From Nocardioides cremeus (GTDB taxonomy: Bacteria; Actinomycetota; Actinomycetes; Propionibacteriales; Nocardioidaceae): 64,000 nucleotides of DNA. The first letter of the stretch is position 1. Each line of letters starts with the position of its first letter. The notes under the pieces were generated by a model, which worked only from the letters and a program-made list of their open reading frames with translations, had not been told where the DNA came from and did not search any database. Made by a program: the position numbers and the translations under genes. The DNA lies in the NCBI RefSeq assembly GCF_030518195.1, contig NZ_JAULSC010000006.1:1-64000 (forward strand), written 5' to 3'. Below are positions 57,347 to 64,000 of this stretch, piece after piece.

Positions 57347-60214
57347 GTGTCCGGGTCGGGTCGGGGGGCGGTGGCCGCCCTCGTGGTCAGTCACGACGGT
57401 GCGCGCTGGCTGCCCGTCGTGATCGATGCGCTGCGCTCGCAGACCCGCGCCCCCGACCACGTCGTGGCCGTCGACACCGGCAGCCGCGACGAGAGCGCCG
57501 ACCTCCTCGACGCGGCCTTCGGCCCGGTGGTGCCGGCGCCCGCGAGCACCGGCTACCCCGAGGCGGTGCGCCGCGGCGTCGCCGAGCTCGGGCCCGAGGT
57601 CGAGTGGCTCTGGCTGCTGCACGACGACTCCACGCCCGATGCCGGCGCCCTCGAGGCGCTGCTCGCGGCCGCCGACGAGCATCCCGAGGCCGACATCCTC
57701 GGGCCCAAGCTGCGCGAGTGGCCCTCGCTGCGCCGCCTCCTCGAGGTCGGCGTGACGATCTCGGGCACCGGGCGCCGCGAGACCGGCCTCGAGCGCGGCG
57801 AGTACGACCAGGGCCAGCACGACGAGGTACGCCGCGTGCTCGCGGTCAACACCGCCGGGATGCTGGTGCGCCGCAGGGTCCTGGAGGACCTCGGCGGCCT
57901 CGACGACCGCCTGCCCGTCTTCGGCAACGACATCGACCTCGGCTGGCGTGCCGCCGCCGCCGGGCACACCACGCTGGTCGTCCCGCAGGCGGTGGTCTTC
58001 CACGCCGAGGCCGCCCACCGAGGGGTGCGCCGCACCGCCCTCACCGGGCGGCACACGCACTTCCAGGAGCGGCGCGCCGCGCTGTTCACGCTGCTGGTCA
58101 ACGTGCGCTCCCGCGCGCTCCCGCTGCAGGTCGTGCGCCTCGTGCTCGGCACGGTGCTGCGGGTGCTCGGGTTCCTGCTGGTCCGCTCGGTCGGCGAGGC
58201 CCTCGACGAGCTGGCCGCGCTGCTCTCGCTCGGCGGCTCGGCCGGCGACGTCCGCCGCGCCCGGCGCGAGCGCCGCGCGCGGGCCACCGCCGCGCCGCAG
58301 GAGGTGCGGCGCCTGCTCGCGCCGCCCTGGCTGCCCTACCGCCACGGCCTCGACGCCGTCAGCGACCTGGCCTCGGCCCTGACCGACCAGGCGGCCGACG
58401 TCGCCGAGCGGCGCCGGGCCGCGGCCGCCGAGCGCGACCCCACGGCGTACGCCGCCCGGACCGGCACGCGTCGGGCCGTCGCCGAGGACGACGAGGACGA
58501 GGACGTCCCCGAGGACAGCTCGTTCGTCGCCCGGTTCCTGACCGACCCGGTGGCCGTGGTGCTCTCGGTCGTGGTGCTCGCCCTCCTGGTGGCCACCCGG
58601 GCCGGCCTCGGCCAGGCCGTCGGGGGCGCGCTGGCGCCGGTGCCCGACTCGGTCGGGGCGTGGTGGGGGCTGCACCTGGAGACCTGGCACCCGCTGGGCC
58701 AGGGCACCGCCGTGCCGGCCCCGGCCTACCTGCTGCCCCTGGCGCTGCTCGCCACGCTGCTGGGCGGCAGCCCCGGCGCGGCGGTCACGGCGGTGCTGCT
58801 GCTGGCGGCGCCGCTGGCGCTGTGGGGCGCCTGGCGCCTGCTGCGCGTCGCCGGCCGCCTCGCCTCGGTGCGCGGCGCGCCGCGGTGGCTGCTGGTGTGG
58901 GGCTCGGTCTCCTACGCGCTGGTGCCGCTGACCAGCGGCGCCTGGGGCGAGGGCCGGATCGGCCCGGTCGTCACCACGGCCCTGCTGCCCTGGGCGGCGC
59001 ACGCCGCGCTCGGCTTCGCCGACCCGGTGCCCGACCGCCGCTGGCGGGCGGCGTGGCGCCTGGGGCTGCTGCTGGCCCTGCTCACCGCCTTCACACCCAC
59101 CGCCTGGCCGGTCGCGGTGCTGCTGGTCGCCGTCGTCGTCACCGTCGTGGTCCTCGTGCTCCCCGGCGCCGCGCGCGACCGGTCGACCTGGCTGCCCCCG
59201 CTCACCGCGCTCGCGGTCCCGCTGGCACTGCTCGCCCCCTGGTGGGTGGGCTCGCTGCGACGCGGCGCCGCCGAGGCGCTGCTGCTCGACCCCGGCCGGC
59301 TGCCCGCCGCCGAGCCCAGCGGGCTCCAACTGCTCGCGGGGCGCCTCACCGACACCGGGGCTCCCGGGTGGCTGGGGCTGGTGCTGGTCGCGCTGGCGCT
59401 GCTGGCGCTCGTGCCGCGCACCACCCGGGCGGCCGTGCTCCTCGTCTGGGTGGTGGCCCTGGTGGCCGTGCTCGTGGCCCTCGCACTCTCGCTGGTGCGC
59501 CTGGAGCTCTCGGTCGGCGCCGCCGCACCGGGCGTGGCCGCCCCGCTGGCAGTGCTGGTCGGGGCCCTGGTGACCGCCGTGGTGCTGGGCGGGGTGGGTG
59601 CGCGCGAGGTCGCCGCGCGGCCGCTGCTGGTCGGGCTGGGCGTCGTCGCCGCCGTGGTGCCGGTGCTCGGGCTGGGCTGGGCGGTGCTCGCCGACGACCG
59701 GCTCGGCGACGAGCTGGCCGCCGACGTGCCCGCCTACATGGTCCAGCGCTCCGAGCTGGGCCCCGAGCACGGGATCCTCGTGCTGCGCGGCGACGTCACC
59801 GGCGGCCTCGAGCACACCGTCCGCCGCGGCGACGGCACCACCCTCGGCGAGGACGAGGTCCTCGCGCTGAGCGGCGAGGACGCCGACCTGACCGCCACGG
59901 TGCGCGAGCTCGTCTCGGCGCCCACCAGCGACACCGTCGCACGGCTCGGCGAGCTGGGCATCGAGCACGTCGTGCTGCCGGCGCCCGCCGACGGCGACGT
60001 GGCGGCCGGCCTCGACGCCGCCGGCGGCCTGGTGCAGGCCAGCGCCGCCGATCCCGGCACCCGCGCGTGGCAGGTCGACGAGCCCCTGTCGACCCAGGCC
60101 CTCGAGAGCGGCACCTCCCCGCTGCACGTCGTGCTGCTCGTGCTCCAGGGCGTCACGCTCGTCGTGGTCCTGGTCCTGTGCGCCCCCACCCGCGAGCGCA
60201 GGAGGCGCCGATGA
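57347..60214 (+). CDS. Large family 2 glycosyltransferase fused to multi-pass membrane domain
   Basis: This 955-residue protein has a cytoplasmic GT2 domain (about 1-260) with VAALVVSHDGARWLPVVIDALRSQ, a DDS-type metal motif (WLWLLHDDSTPDAGA) and the acceptor segment PVFGNDIDLGWRAAAAGH. An acidic linker (AEDDEDEDVPEDSS) and about ten hydrophobic segments follow (about 405-950). This architecture recurs upstream of DUF5719, the Rv3259-like gene, DUF3499 and manB in actinobacteria and probably modifies or polymerises an envelope glycan; the sugar is unknown. GTG 57347 lies 8 nt after TACGCT (57333-57338). The stop overlaps the next start as ATGA. Confidence 0.88.
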   Translation: MSGSGRGAVAALVVSHDGARWLPVVIDALRSQTRAPDHVVAVDTGSRDESADLLDAAFGPVVPAPASTGYPEAVRRGVAELGPEVEWLWLLHDDSTPDAGALEALLAAADEHPEADILGPKLREWPSLRRLLEVGVTISGTGRRETGLERGEYDQGQHDEVRRVLAVNTAGMLVRRRVLEDLGGLDDRLPVFGNDIDLGWRAAAAGHTTLVVPQAVVFHAEAAHRGVRRTALTGRHTHFQERRAALFTLLVNVRSRALPLQVVRLVLGTVLRVLGFLLVRSVGEALDELAALLSLGGSAGDVRRARRERRARATAAPQEVRRLLAPPWLPYRHGLDAVSDLASALTDQAADVAERRRAAAAERDPTAYAARTGTRRAVAEDDEDEDVPEDSSFVARFLTDPVAVVLSVVVLALLVATRAGLGQAVGGALAPVPDSVGAWWGLHLETWHPLGQGTAVPAPAYLLPLALLATLLGGSPGAAVTAVLLLAAPLALWGAWRLLRVAGRLASVRGAPRWLLVWGSVSYALVPLTSGAWGEGRIGPVVTTALLPWAAHAALGFADPVPDRRWRAAWRLGLLLALLTAFTPTAWPVAVLLVAVVVTVVVLVLPGAARDRSTWLPPLTALAVPLALLAPWWVGSLRRGAAEALLLDPGRLPAAEPSGLQLLAGRLTDTGAPGWLGLVLVALALLALVPRTTRAAVLLVWVVALVAVLVALALSLVRLELSVGAAAPGVAAPLAVLVGALVTAVVLGGVGAREVAARPLLVGLGVVAAVVPVLGLGWAVLADDRLGDELAADVPAYMVQRSELGPEHGILVLRGDVTGGLEHTVRRGDGTTLGEDEVLALSGEDADLTATVRELVSAPTSDTVARLGELGIEHVVLPAPADGDVAAGLDAAGGLVQASAADPGTRAWQVDEPLSTQALESGTSPLHVVLLVLQGVTLVVVLVLCAPTRERRRRR

Positions 60215-61605
60215 GCCCCGTGACCCCGGGCCGCAGGGCCGGCTCCGGCTCCGCGCGCCGTCTCGACCGCGTGCTGGTGGCGGCGGTGGTCGTGCCGGTC
60301 CTGGCCGTCGGCGGCGCCCTGCTCGCCGACACCGCGGTCGAGCCCCGTCCGGTCGACCAGCCGCCCCGTGAGGCCGACCTCGACCGCGCCACCGCGGTCT
60401 GCCCGACGGCCACCACCGACGGTCGGGTCGTCGTGGCCAGCGGCACCGGAGCCCGCGGCGAGGTGGCGGTCGGTGCCGAGGGTGACGACCTGCGGCTCGA
60501 CCGTGGTGCCGCCGGCGTCGTGGACACCGACGACGTCACCGTGGTCACCGGCACCGGCGCTCTGGCCCCGGGCCTGGTCGCGCTGCGCACCGCCGGGCCG
60601 GGGCTGCGCGCGGTCGGCTGCCCCGGCACCCGTTCCGAGCAGTGGTTCACCGGCGTCGGGGCCGGTGCCGAGCACACCTCGGTCCTCGAGCTCACCAACC
60701 CCGACGCCGGACCGGCGACCGTCGACGTCGAGGTGCACGGCCAGTCCGGACCGGTGCCGGCCGACGGGCTGCGCGGCGTCGCGGTGCCCGGCCGGGGGAC
60801 CGTGCGGCTGCGCCTGGGCGCCGAGGTCCCCCAGCGCGAGGAGCTCGCCCTGCGGGTGAACACCGAGCGGGGCAGGGTCGCCGCCGTGGTCGTCGACGCC
60901 TTCGTGCCGATCGGGCGCGGGGTGCCCACCAAGGAGTACCTGCCCGGCCAGGCGGAGCCGGCACTGGTCAACGTGCTGATGGGGCTGCCGGAGGGCGACC
61001 CGCAGGAGGACGACGAGCGCTCGGTGGTGCTGGCCAACGGCGGAGACGACGTCGCGCGGGTGCGGCTCGAGGTGGTCACGTCGGGCTCCGTCTTCGCGCC
61101 CACGGAGCTCGAGGAGGTCACCGTCGACCCCGGGAGCGTCGAGCGGATCTCCGTCGAGGGCCTGCTGGGCTCCGACGCCGCCGAGGGCGCCCTGGGCCTG
61201 CGGGTGGTCAGCAGCCGCCCGGTGACCGCGACCTTCCGGGCCCGCAGCGGCGCGGACCTGCTCCAGTCGGTGCCCGGCGGACGTGTCGAGGGCAGCACGC
61301 TGCTGCCGGTACCCGTCGGGGCCAAGCAGCTGCTGCTCGCCGACGCCGACGGCGTCGGGACGGTGCGCGTCGAGGCGCGCGACGCCGACGGCGAGCGGCT
61401 GCAGCGCCGCCGCTACGAGCTGTCGCCGGAGGTCGGGCTCTCGGTCCCGCTGCCCGACGGCGCCGAGCTGGTCGAGGTGCGCACCGACGACCTCGACCTC
61501 GTCGGCTCGGTGCTGGTCGAGACCGGGGCCGGCGCGGCGGTGCTGCCGCTGCGGCCGCTGGTGCTGACCGACCTGGTGCCCGCGGTGCGGCCCGGCCTGC
61601 CCTAG
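60211..61605 (+). CDS. DUF5719 membrane-anchored extracellular protein
   Basis: This 464-residue protein has one N-terminal membrane segment (about 21-43; RVLVAAVVVPVLAVGGALLA) and a large beta-rich extracellular region with recurring VDVEVHGQSGPV, RGRVAAVVVDAFVP, VVLANGGDDVARVRLEVVTSG units typical of DUF5719. There are two cysteines (AVCPT, VGCPG). It is translated with the glycosyltransferase through an ATGA overlap, so it is likely an accessory to the same envelope process. No enzymatic motif was seen. Confidence 0.85.
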   Translation: MSPVTPGRRAGSGSARRLDRVLVAAVVVPVLAVGGALLADTAVEPRPVDQPPREADLDRATAVCPTATTDGRVVVASGTGARGEVAVGAEGDDLRLDRGAAGVVDTDDVTVVTGTGALAPGLVALRTAGPGLRAVGCPGTRSEQWFTGVGAGAEHTSVLELTNPDAGPATVDVEVHGQSGPVPADGLRGVAVPGRGTVRLRLGAEVPQREELALRVNTERGRVAAVVVDAFVPIGRGVPTKEYLPGQAEPALVNVLMGLPEGDPQEDDERSVVLANGGDDVARVRLEVVTSGSVFAPTELEEVTVDPGSVERISVEGLLGSDAAEGALGLRVVSSRPVTATFRARSGADLLQSVPGGRVEGSTLLPVPVGAKQLLLADADGVGTVRVEARDADGERLQRRRYELSPEVGLSVPLPDGAELVEVRTDDLDLVGSVLVETGAGAAVLPLRPLVLTDLVPAVRPGLP

Positions 61606-61614
61606 TCCGACGGG

Positions 61615-62052
61615 TCAGCCCGCGTCGTAGCGGGGGTCGACGTCGGCGGGGTCGCAGCCGAGCAGCTCGGCGACCTGCTCGACCAGCACGGTCAGCAGCA
61701 GCGCGTGCAGCTCCGAGCGGGTCTCGCAGCGGTGCTCGATCGGGCGCCGGAAGACCACCAGGCGGCTGGGCCGCCCGCCCGCGCCGCGCACCAGCGAGGC
61801 CAGCGGCACGCTGTCGGGGGTCCAGTCGTCGGGCACCAGCGGGGTGTCCTCGACCGCGAACTCGACGAGCCCGAGCCGGTCGGACCAGCGGTCCTCGAGG
61901 TCGGTGACCAGGTCGAGCACCAGGTCGTCGAAGCGCTGGCGGCGGGTGCGGACGGCGACGGTGCCGGGCACCGCGGGCAGCACGCCGGGCCCGCGGGGAC
62001 CCCGCCCACGCCGGTCGCGGGTCCGACGTCGGGGCACGGCGTCGTCGGGCAT
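61615..62052 (-). CDS. Zincin-like metallopeptidase family protein lacking HExxH (Rv3259-like)
   Basis: This 145-residue protein has an Arg-rich N-terminus (about 8-40). The core FDDLVLDLVTDLEDRWSDRLGLVEFAVEDTPLVP..RLVVFRRPIEHRCETRSELHALLLTVLVEQVAELLGCDPADVDPRYD matches M. tuberculosis Rv3259. Members of the wider zincin family have HExxH where this protein reads VEQVAEL, so peptidase activity is not expected. Position next to DUF3499 and manB is conserved. ATG 62052 has TAGGCT 6 nt upstream. Confidence 0.85.
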   Translation of the reverse strand: MPDDAVPRRRTRDRRGRGPRGPGVLPAVPGTVAVRTRRQRFDDLVLDLVTDLEDRWSDRLGLVEFAVEDTPLVPDDWTPDSVPLASLVRGAGGRPSRLVVFRRPIEHRCETRSELHALLLTVLVEQVAELLGCDPADVDPRYDAG

Positions 62053-62058
62053 GCCGCG

Positions 62059-62094
62059 AGCCTAGTGGGCGCCGACCGCGGCGCGAGGTAGCGT
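62059..62094. promoter_or_regulatory. Divergent leaderless promoters (Rv3259-like / DUF3499)
   Basis: Minus strand TAGGCT (62064-62059), 6 nt, ATG 62052. Plus strand TAGCGT (62089-62094), 7 nt, GTG 62102. The gap between start codons is 49 bp. Confidence 0.6.
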
Positions 62095-62101
62095 CTGCCC
62101 G

Positions 62102-62461
62102 GTGAAGCCCGCCCGCCGCTGCTCCCGCACCGCGTGCGGTCGGCCTGCGGTGATGACGCTGACCTACGTCTACGCCGACCAGACCGCCGTCCTCGGTCCG
62201 CTGGCCACCTATGCCGAGCCGCACGCCTACGACCTGTGCGAGACCCACAGCGAGCGGCTCTCGGCCCCCCGTGGCTGGGAGGTGCTCCGGCTGGCCCAGC
62301 CCGCACCCCCGGGGCCCAGCAACGACGACCTGCTCGCGCTCGCCGACGCCGTGCGCGAGGCCGGTCGGCCCGCGCCGGTGCAGCGGACCCTGCCCGAGGC
62401 CGAGACCGGTCGCGAGACGACGCGTCGGGGCCATCTGCGGGTGCTCAGCTCCGACCACTAG
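62102..62461 (+). CDS. DUF3499 zinc-ribbon-like protein
   Basis: This 119-residue actinobacteria-specific protein has a Cys-x4-Cys knuckle at the N-terminus (RRCSRTACGRPA) and a second CETH motif (YDLCETHSERL), together a probable zinc site, and the invariant YADQTAVLGPLATYAEPHAYDLC stretch. The C-terminal half is acidic and unstructured. The family is conserved beside manB (Rv3258c in M. tuberculosis) but has no assigned function. GTG 62102 is fixed by the promoter hexamer. Confidence 0.9.
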   Translation: MKPARRCSRTACGRPAVMTLTYVYADQTAVLGPLATYAEPHAYDLCETHSERLSAPRGWEVLRLAQPAPPGPSNDDLLALADAVREAGRPAPVQRTLPEAETGRETTRRGHLRVLSSDH

Positions 62462-62464
62462 GGT
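62459..62464 (+). promoter_or_regulatory. Leaderless-type -10 hexamer for manB
   Basis: TAGGGT, 7 nt, ATG 62472. The hexamer begins with the TAG stop codon of the DUF3499 gene. Confidence 0.6.
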
Positions 62465-62471
62465 TCGGGCC

Positions 62472-63848
62472 ATGGCCGACACCCTGAGTGCCGACAACGT
62501 CCACGCGGTCTTCAAGGCCTACGACGTGCGCGGGCTCGCCCCCGAGCAGATCGACGAGACGCTGGCCCGCGCCACCGGCCGCGCCTACGTGCGGGTGCTG
62601 GGCGTCGACTCCGTCGTGGTCGGCCACGACATGCGTCCCACCTCCCCGGGACTGGCCGGGGCCTTCGCCGAGGGCGCCACCGAGGCCGGTGCCGACGTGG
62701 TGATGATCGGCCTGGCCTCGACCGACCAGCTCTACTTCGCCTCGGGCTTCCTGGGTCGCGCCGGCGTGATGTTCACCGCCAGCCACAACCCCGCGCAGTA
62801 CAACGGCATCAAGATGTGCCGGGCCGACGCCGTGCCGGTCGGCGCCGACACCGGCCTCGCCGAGATCCGCGACCTCGTGGTCGCGGGGGTCGAGGTCGAC
62901 GCCCCCGCCACGGGCTCGATCAGCAGCCACGACGTGCTCGAGGCCTACGCCGCCCACCTGCTGACCCTGGCGCCCGTCTCGGGGCGGCGGCTCAAGGTGG
63001 TCGTCGACGCGGGCAACGGGATGGCCGGGCACACCGCACCGGCCGTCTTCGGGCGCCTGGGCGAGGGCGTCGTCGAGGTGGTGCCGATGTACTTCGAGCT
63101 CGACGGCACCTTCCCCCACCACGACGCCAACCCCATCGACGCCGAGACGCTGGTCGACCTGCAGGCGCGCGTCGTGGCGGAGGGCGCCGACGTGGGCCTG
63201 GCCTTCGACGGCGACGCCGACCGCTGCTTCCTGGTCGACGAGCGCGGCGTCGCGGTCTCGCCGTCGACCCTGACGGCGCTGATCGCCGAGCGCGAGCTGG
63301 CCAAGCACCCCGGGTCGGCCGTCATCCACAACCTGATCACCAGCCGGGCCGTCCCGGAGCTCGTTGAGGAGCTGGGTGGTCGCCCGGTGCGCACCCGGGT
63401 GGGGCACTCCTACATCAAGGCCACGATGGCCGAGACCGACGCGGTCTTCGGCGGCGAGCACTCGGGGCACTTCTACTTCCGCGACTTCTGGCGCGCCGAC
63501 TCGGGCATGCTCGCGGCCCTGCACGCCCTGGCCGCGCTCGCCGAGACCGACGTCCCGCTCTCCGCGCTGCTGGCGCAGTACGAGCGCTACCCGCTCAGCG
63601 GCGAGATCAACTCCACGGTCGCCGACCAGGGCGAGGTGATCGCCGCGATCGAGGCGGCGTACGCCGGTCGCGAGGGCGTGAGCACCGACCGGCTCGACGG
63701 GCTCAGCGTGCTGCACGCAGACTGGGCCTTCAACGTGCGCGGCTCCAACACGGAGCCGCTGCTGCGGCTCAACGCCGAGGGGAAGGACCAGCAGACCATG
63801 ACGAGCGTGCGCGACGAGGTGCTGAGCATGATCCGGGGTGCGCGATGA
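62472..63848 (+). CDS. manB: Phosphomannomutase/phosphoglucomutase
   Basis: This 458-residue alpha-D-phosphohexomutase interconverts mannose-6- and mannose-1-phosphate. Sites are the phosphoserine loop [15 protein letters not shown] with S104, the magnesium loop DGDADRC starting at D246, the sugar-specificity loop [12 protein letters not shown] and the C-terminal phosphate-binding [15 protein letters not shown]. It feeds ManC (52879) for GDP-mannose and corresponds to ManB/PmmA (Rv3257c). The stop overlaps the next gene as ATGA. Confidence 0.94.
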   Translation: MADTLSADNVHAVFKAYDVRGLAPEQIDETLARATGRAYVRVLGVDSVVVGHDMRPTSPGLAGAFAEGATEAGADVVMIGLASTDQLYFASGFLGRAGVMFTASHNPAQYNGIKMCRADAVPVGADTGLAEIRDLVVAGVEVDAPATGSISSHDVLEAYAAHLLTLAPVSGRRLKVVVDAGNGMAGHTAPAVFGRLGEGVVEVVPMYFELDGTFPHHDANPIDAETLVDLQARVVAEGADVGLAFDGDADRCFLVDERGVAVSPSTLTALIAERELAKHPGSAVIHNLITSRAVPELVEELGGRPVRTRVGHSYIKATMAETDAVFGGEHSGHFYFRDFWRADSGMLAALHALAALAETDVPLSALLAQYERYPLSGEINSTVADQGEVIAAIEAAYAGREGVSTDRLDGLSVLHADWAFNVRGSNTEPLLRLNAEGKDQQTMTSVRDEVLSMIRGAR

Positions 63849-64000
63849 GCGGCCTCGAGCTCGACCCGGCCCTGCTGGAGATCATCGTGTGCCCCGACTG
63901 CCACGGTGACCTGGCCGAGGGTCCGGGCGTGGGTGCCGGCCCCGAGCTGGTCTGCGGCTCCTGCGGCCTGGCCTACCCCGTGCGCGACCAGATCCCGGTG
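63845..64000 (+). CDS. Trm112-family zinc-ribbon protein (partial, runs off the window)
   Basis: The first 52 residues are visible: [18 protein letters not shown], then [18 protein letters not shown], the four-Cys ribbon and the following D-x-IPV strand of the Trm112/YcaR family. Free-standing bacterial members are small (about 60-80 residues). ATG 63845 overlaps the manB stop. The gene is cut by the window end. Confidence 0.85.
   Translation, partial: MSGLELDPALLEIIVCPDCHGDLAEGPGVGAGPELVCGSCGLAYPVRDQIPV

Overview
The window is GC-rich, densely coded actinobacterial chromosome with no rRNA, tRNA, CRISPR array, prophage or insertion sequence that I can see. The gene content points to a Nocardioides-like organism (Nocardioidaceae). 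It has WhiB, the mycobacterial-type acyl-CoA carboxylase set (biotin carboxylase/BCCP, beta and epsilon subunits), F420 biosynthesis genes, a galactofuran cluster, a DUF222/HNH fragment, and short intergenic repeats ending in CTCGACCAACG, but no mycolate genes. Much of the order matches the Mycobacterium tuberculosis Rv3255c-Rv3285 block: TIGR03089, manC, cofE/fbiB, cofD/fbiA, whiB2, Rv3259-like, DUF3499, manB; also fadE, purE/purK, birA, accD/accE, maf and accA3. The genus is an inference.

Layout. 1-10 kb: truncated HNH protein, two secreted SpoIID-domain paralogues (the first broken by a one-base frameshift), an ABC-F ATPase, a DUF305 lipoprotein and an LVIVD-repeat secreted protein. 9-20 kb: benzoate-type transporter with a divergent XRE-cupin regulator, pyruvate carboxylase, two PH-domain membrane proteins, acyl-CoA carboxylase alpha, and an OFA-type MFS transporter with its 48-residue small subunit. 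20-29 kb: acyl-CoA dehydrogenase, GtrA, Maf, GH6 hydrolase, orphan response regulator, a gene-free stretch of consecutive hairpins, a processive-type GT2 synthase with a lipoprotein partner, and acyl-CoA carboxylase beta/epsilon. 29-41 kb: BirA, a class III adenylate cyclase of the Rv1264/Rv2212 type, a receiver-less winged-helix regulator, PurK/PurE, Dps, a group 3 sigma factor, enoyl-CoA hydratase, two LytR-CpsA-Psr proteins, a thioesterase and a 5'-3' exonuclease. 41.7-48.4 kb: one tightly coupled operon for galactofuran assembly and export (two GlfT1-like enzymes, UDP-galactopyranose mutase, GlfT2-like enzyme, Wzm, Wzt). 48.5-49.15 kb: four tandem hairpin-forming repeats. 49-64 kb: secreted PGRP amidase with FG-GAP repeats, TIGR03089, ManC, DUF3105, CofE, CofD, WhiB, a large GT2/membrane protein, DUF5719, zincin-like protein, DUF3499, ManB and the start of a Trm112 gene.

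How genes work together. Biotin metabolism is spread over the window: BirA charges the BCCP domains of pyruvate carboxylase and of the acyl-CoA carboxylase alpha subunit, which pairs with the beta and epsilon subunits. ManC and ManB make mannose precursors, the Galf operon makes and exports galactan, and LCP proteins probably attach glycans to the wall. CofD and CofE build F420.

The strongest pattern not explained by gene content is promoter architecture. At 22 of the roughly 60 gene starts a TAnnnT hexamer lies 6-8 nt before an ATG or GTG, as expected for leaderless transcripts. In two places divergent hexamers overlap inside intergenic gaps of 23-24 bp. I found no clear new defence or biosynthetic system. 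The best leads are the hairpin array at 24.66-24.90 kb, the GH6/response regulator/GT2/lipoprotein neighbourhood, and the tandem repeat block at 48.5 kb.
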